Source of the DNA: Trileptium ribeirensis
Lineage: Eukaryota > Nematoda > Enoplea > Enoplida > Thoracostomopsidae
Direction of reading: 5' to 3'
NCBI GenBank assembly: GCA_030248225.1
Contig: JASANE010030034.1
Location: forward strand, 62,001-126,000
Length of the DNA stretch: 64,000 nucleotides
Below the pieces are notes generated by a model, which had not been told where the DNA came from, did no database searches, and was given only the letters and a program-made list of their open reading frames with translations. The position numbers were made by a program, and so were the translations under genes. Below are positions 1 through 64,000 of this stretch, piece after piece (position 1 is the stretch's first letter; every line of letters starts with the position of its first letter).

Positions 1-464
1 CACCGTTGTTTTCTGACCCTAAAATTCAGAGACATAAAAAAGCTCGTAAATTTTCACTTCGCTAGGATAGCATGATTACGTTAACAAAGTGAACTAACGA
101 CCAAGGACCGCGAAATATAACTAAGAGTGGAAATCAATAGTCACACATCACAGCAAGCATCTCTTTAACTGGGATCTCGCCATGCCTTTCTAAGCCACGT
201 TTGGAATTCGACGTCCAGGGCACCAGGGCGTTATTGGGGTTTTTAGTGTAATGACTTTATTTCTAAGAATCATATCCAGCTGTGTAATAGATTAATATTT
301 GATAAAGTAATGATACTTGGTACAATGGATGGTATTTAATATTTTAGACATTTATGAAAAATACTAAAATTCACAAATGTGGGTAAAAATTGCTGAAGTT
401 GACGTTATGTGTTACTCATATTTCCAATATTCTTATTTCTATTTCCCAACTTCCAAAATTTTAG
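1..464 (+). other. 3' part of an intron upstream of the first visible exon
   Basis: AT-rich, with no recognisable coding or repeat structure. It ends in a pyrimidine-rich tract and TTTTAG at 459-464, the acceptor of the first visible exon. Confidence 0.6.
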
Positions 465-61859
<61,395 letters not shown>

Positions 61860-62005
61860 GTAAGATATTATAATAATAACACTGCCTGAGTTTGTTTTGT
61901 TTTGAAAAAAATATTCGTCTTGTTTCATAAAGATGTTTTAGCGAGGCGTAACTAATATATTAATGCCAAGATGCACTAATTAATCACAAAATCAGCATTC
62001 ACCGT

Positions 62006-63408
62006 GTATTTCAGCATTCATTATTTATTCGTAGTTAGCAAGCGAGGGTGAAACGGAACGAGTGTGGTTTCATTTTTAAGTTATCCTTTTGTTTAATCAC
62101 CTGTAACGTATTGTGTTTGATGTATATAGCACCGTAAAACCTCGTGAATTCTGAATCTATTAAAAATCCTAAAATCCCACCCACCCCAAACCCATCGAAA
62201 ACAGCTGACACCGCATCAAGTATTTGTGCTGTTCTCTCGATAACCAAACCGTCTTATTCAGCCTACCGGAAAACCTACAGAATGATGACATGTACGCAAT
62301 GCGTAATCAAACAACTGAAGACATACTGTATTCTGCAAATCGGGTTCATTGACCCTAAACCAATTGAAACCCCATGAAAAGACATAAAATAAGAATTATG
62401 GGCTCTAGATAACCAAATCATCGTATTCAGCTACCATAAACTATTTTTGATGCCGTGCACCAAACTACTGCAGACATACTATTTTATGGAAATCTAGTTC
62501 ATTGATCCCAAATCCAATGAAAACGTCTGAAAAGGCATAAGGTACTCTTACTATACTCTAGATAACCAAACAGTCGCATTCAGCATACCGGAAAATCTAT
62601 ATAGGTTATTCTTTACTAATTGCACGTAACCAAATAACAGAAGACATGCTGTATTCTGGAAATCTGGTTCATTGACCGTAAACCCATTTGGAAGGCTTTA
62701 AATATTCACGTTATACTTAAGACAACCAAATCATTGTATTCAGCCTTAAGAAATACCTATATATAAACCTTTCTTGACGCCCTGCAATCAATTCATAATC
62801 AGACAAATGAAGACACACTACATTTTGAAAATAGGGTTCGTCGACCGTAACACCATTGAAACCTCATAAAACGGTACAATATAGTCATGTTGGACTCTTG
62901 ATAGCAAAGCCATCGTATCCAGCGTGCTTGATAACCAAATAATCACCCATTGAAGCCAAAACGAGCAAAACACTACGAAATCTGAAAAATCGCTAATCCT
63001 GGCAAAAGAAAAGATCGATGAACCAAATTCGGGCCCAACGCGGCCCAGCCCAAAAAAGTCGTATTCGAAAAAGCTATAGATCTCGATGGATTCTTTATGG
63101 TGTCTCCATTTTTCGATTTGAAGCTTCTGTGGCAAGATATGGGCTGCGAAACACTGGAATGGTAAGATTTGGGAAAGAACACCTAAAACATGTTTTGCCA
63201 TTTTGACCCGGAAGATGGGGTCGCAGTTGTTCGCGTTCAACTAAAGCGCATATCGTCGTCACTTTTGCTGTCGAACAAAAATTTGTCGAAATCCGTCCAT
63301 CCGGAAATGAGTTGTGAATGATAGAAACGGACAAAAAACACAAATTATCACGATTTTTCCCTTAGCGCCCTCAGTGGAAACTCAGTTCTCTTCGTTAGCT
63401 GCGTTTCA
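62006..63408 (+). mobile_element. family E element copy 2 with internal ~160-180-bp repeats
   Basis: Flanked by a perfect 15-bp direct repeat, ATCAGCATTCACCGT (61991-62005 and 63409-63423), a likely target duplication. Inside are about five units built on GATAACCAAA(C/T)C(A/G)TC, TATTCAGC...TACCGGAAAA, ACATACTGTATTCTG(C/G), AAATC(G/T)GGTTCATTGACC, CCCATTGAAA, starting near 62230, 62407, 62560, 62720 and 62890. Co-linear with 34585-35870. Confidence 0.8.
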
Positions 63409-63423
63409 ATCAGCATTCACCGT

Positions 63424-64000
63424 TTTAATTATTGACAACGTCCAAACTTCGATGCTCCATAAATTACTTTCATCAGTATATCCGGCTCAGGCAATAACGC
63501 GTTATTTTGAATAAATTTAATTCTTTCCAGATTTTTTGTAGCACTCTCGTACGTACTGGAGCACAACCGTAATGAAAGTGGTACGTGTTTGCCAAAAGAT
63601 TTTTATCGATGTCATCGCGCCTTTGTGTTGAAAACTGTATAACTGTATTTTCGAAAAGACAGAAATATTGATCACTAAATAGGAATCTTCAGTGACACTA
63701 CAGTCCGAATAGAAGTGAAGACATGAGTTATTTTACTATTGGAAGGGCTATGCGAAACTATGTGTGGCTCGTATATCGTCTAAGAAGGAAATTGCATTTC
63801 CTCGCATTTTGCATTAAATTGGCCCACTCAAACATAATATATAGTAGTTATTTCTTGTTCTTAGCTGCTTTTTTTGTTGACATTGTTACACTGCTATTGC
63901 TTAATATGACATGGCTTGTCTATTTGCTAAAAATTTGGTCACCGGACATGAACTGGGGGGGAGTGGTGGTGGAACCAGAATGCTTGGAAAGCTAAAAAAT
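63424..64000 (+). other. end of window, presumed intron
   Basis: AT-rich. An open frame at 63723-63995 begins with ATG and is hydrophobic (two stretches that could span a membrane), but it has no recognised similarity and runs into the window end. Confidence 0.35.

Noticed and set aside
63723..63995. 90-codon hydrophobic open frame at the window end
   Set aside because: Lies in a presumed intron of the CHD gene, with no similarity recognised and no context; could not be supported as a gene.

Overview
This window is eukaryotic and almost certainly from an invertebrate animal. It is AT-rich, and one gene on the + strand is broken into 26 short exons over about 61 kb, separated by repeat-filled introns with GT..AG ends. 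The gene encodes a subfamily-III CHD chromatin remodeller (the CHD6/7/8/9 and Drosophila kismet group). I cannot name the species from sequence alone. The gene is partial at both ends. The window opens inside an intron; the first visible exon already lies past the DEAH box of the ATPase, at the SGTPLQN motif. The last exon I can place ends at 61859 with an intact donor, before any BRK domain, so the gene should continue to the right.

Gene layout: the 26 exons join in frame at every junction, giving 4836 nt or 1612 codons with no stop. In order they encode the rest of the SNF2 motor (465-11911), the post-helicase conserved blocks (13228-17121), the SANT/SLIDE-like region (19085-22079), the conserved DKSLLIG block (24274-30877), an acidic Asn/Asp linker (37384-38858), a second conserved CHD-III region beginning WTRRE (40465-42945), a long Ser/Thr/acidic linker (43675-44255), a short block around two W-P motifs (47171-50684), and a basic plus Gln-rich tail (58754-61859).

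The introns hold most of the DNA and are a dense collection of small, non-autonomous mobile elements. Best supported is a roughly 1.15-kb hAT-type family (hAT-N1) with CAGGGA termini and perfect 8-bp target duplications; there are six copies in this one gene. A second family, hAT-N2 (31442-32555), shares the termini but is built on ACCGGT rather than CCGGAA repeats. A third, unrelated hAT relic (7532-8054) keeps the transposase dimerisation domain. Other families are a roughly 420-bp element with TGGGCTCT termini, one with TTAATTAGCTAATTAG motifs, and a roughly 1.3-kb element with internal repeats. There is also a tRNA-derived SINE and several tandem arrays.

The most unusual signals are these. 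(1) The exon at 16920-17121 is flanked on both sides by decayed partial duplicates of itself: an upstream copy with a frameshift, and a downstream 27-nt candidate poison exon with an in-frame TGA. (2) Nine short hairpin units at 58238-58596 show compensatory changes in their stems. (3) Thirteen copies of a 59-bp unit at 45207-45973 each carry a splice-acceptor-like motif. (4) The hAT-N1 copy at 26644-27902 contains a duplicate of its own downstream flank.
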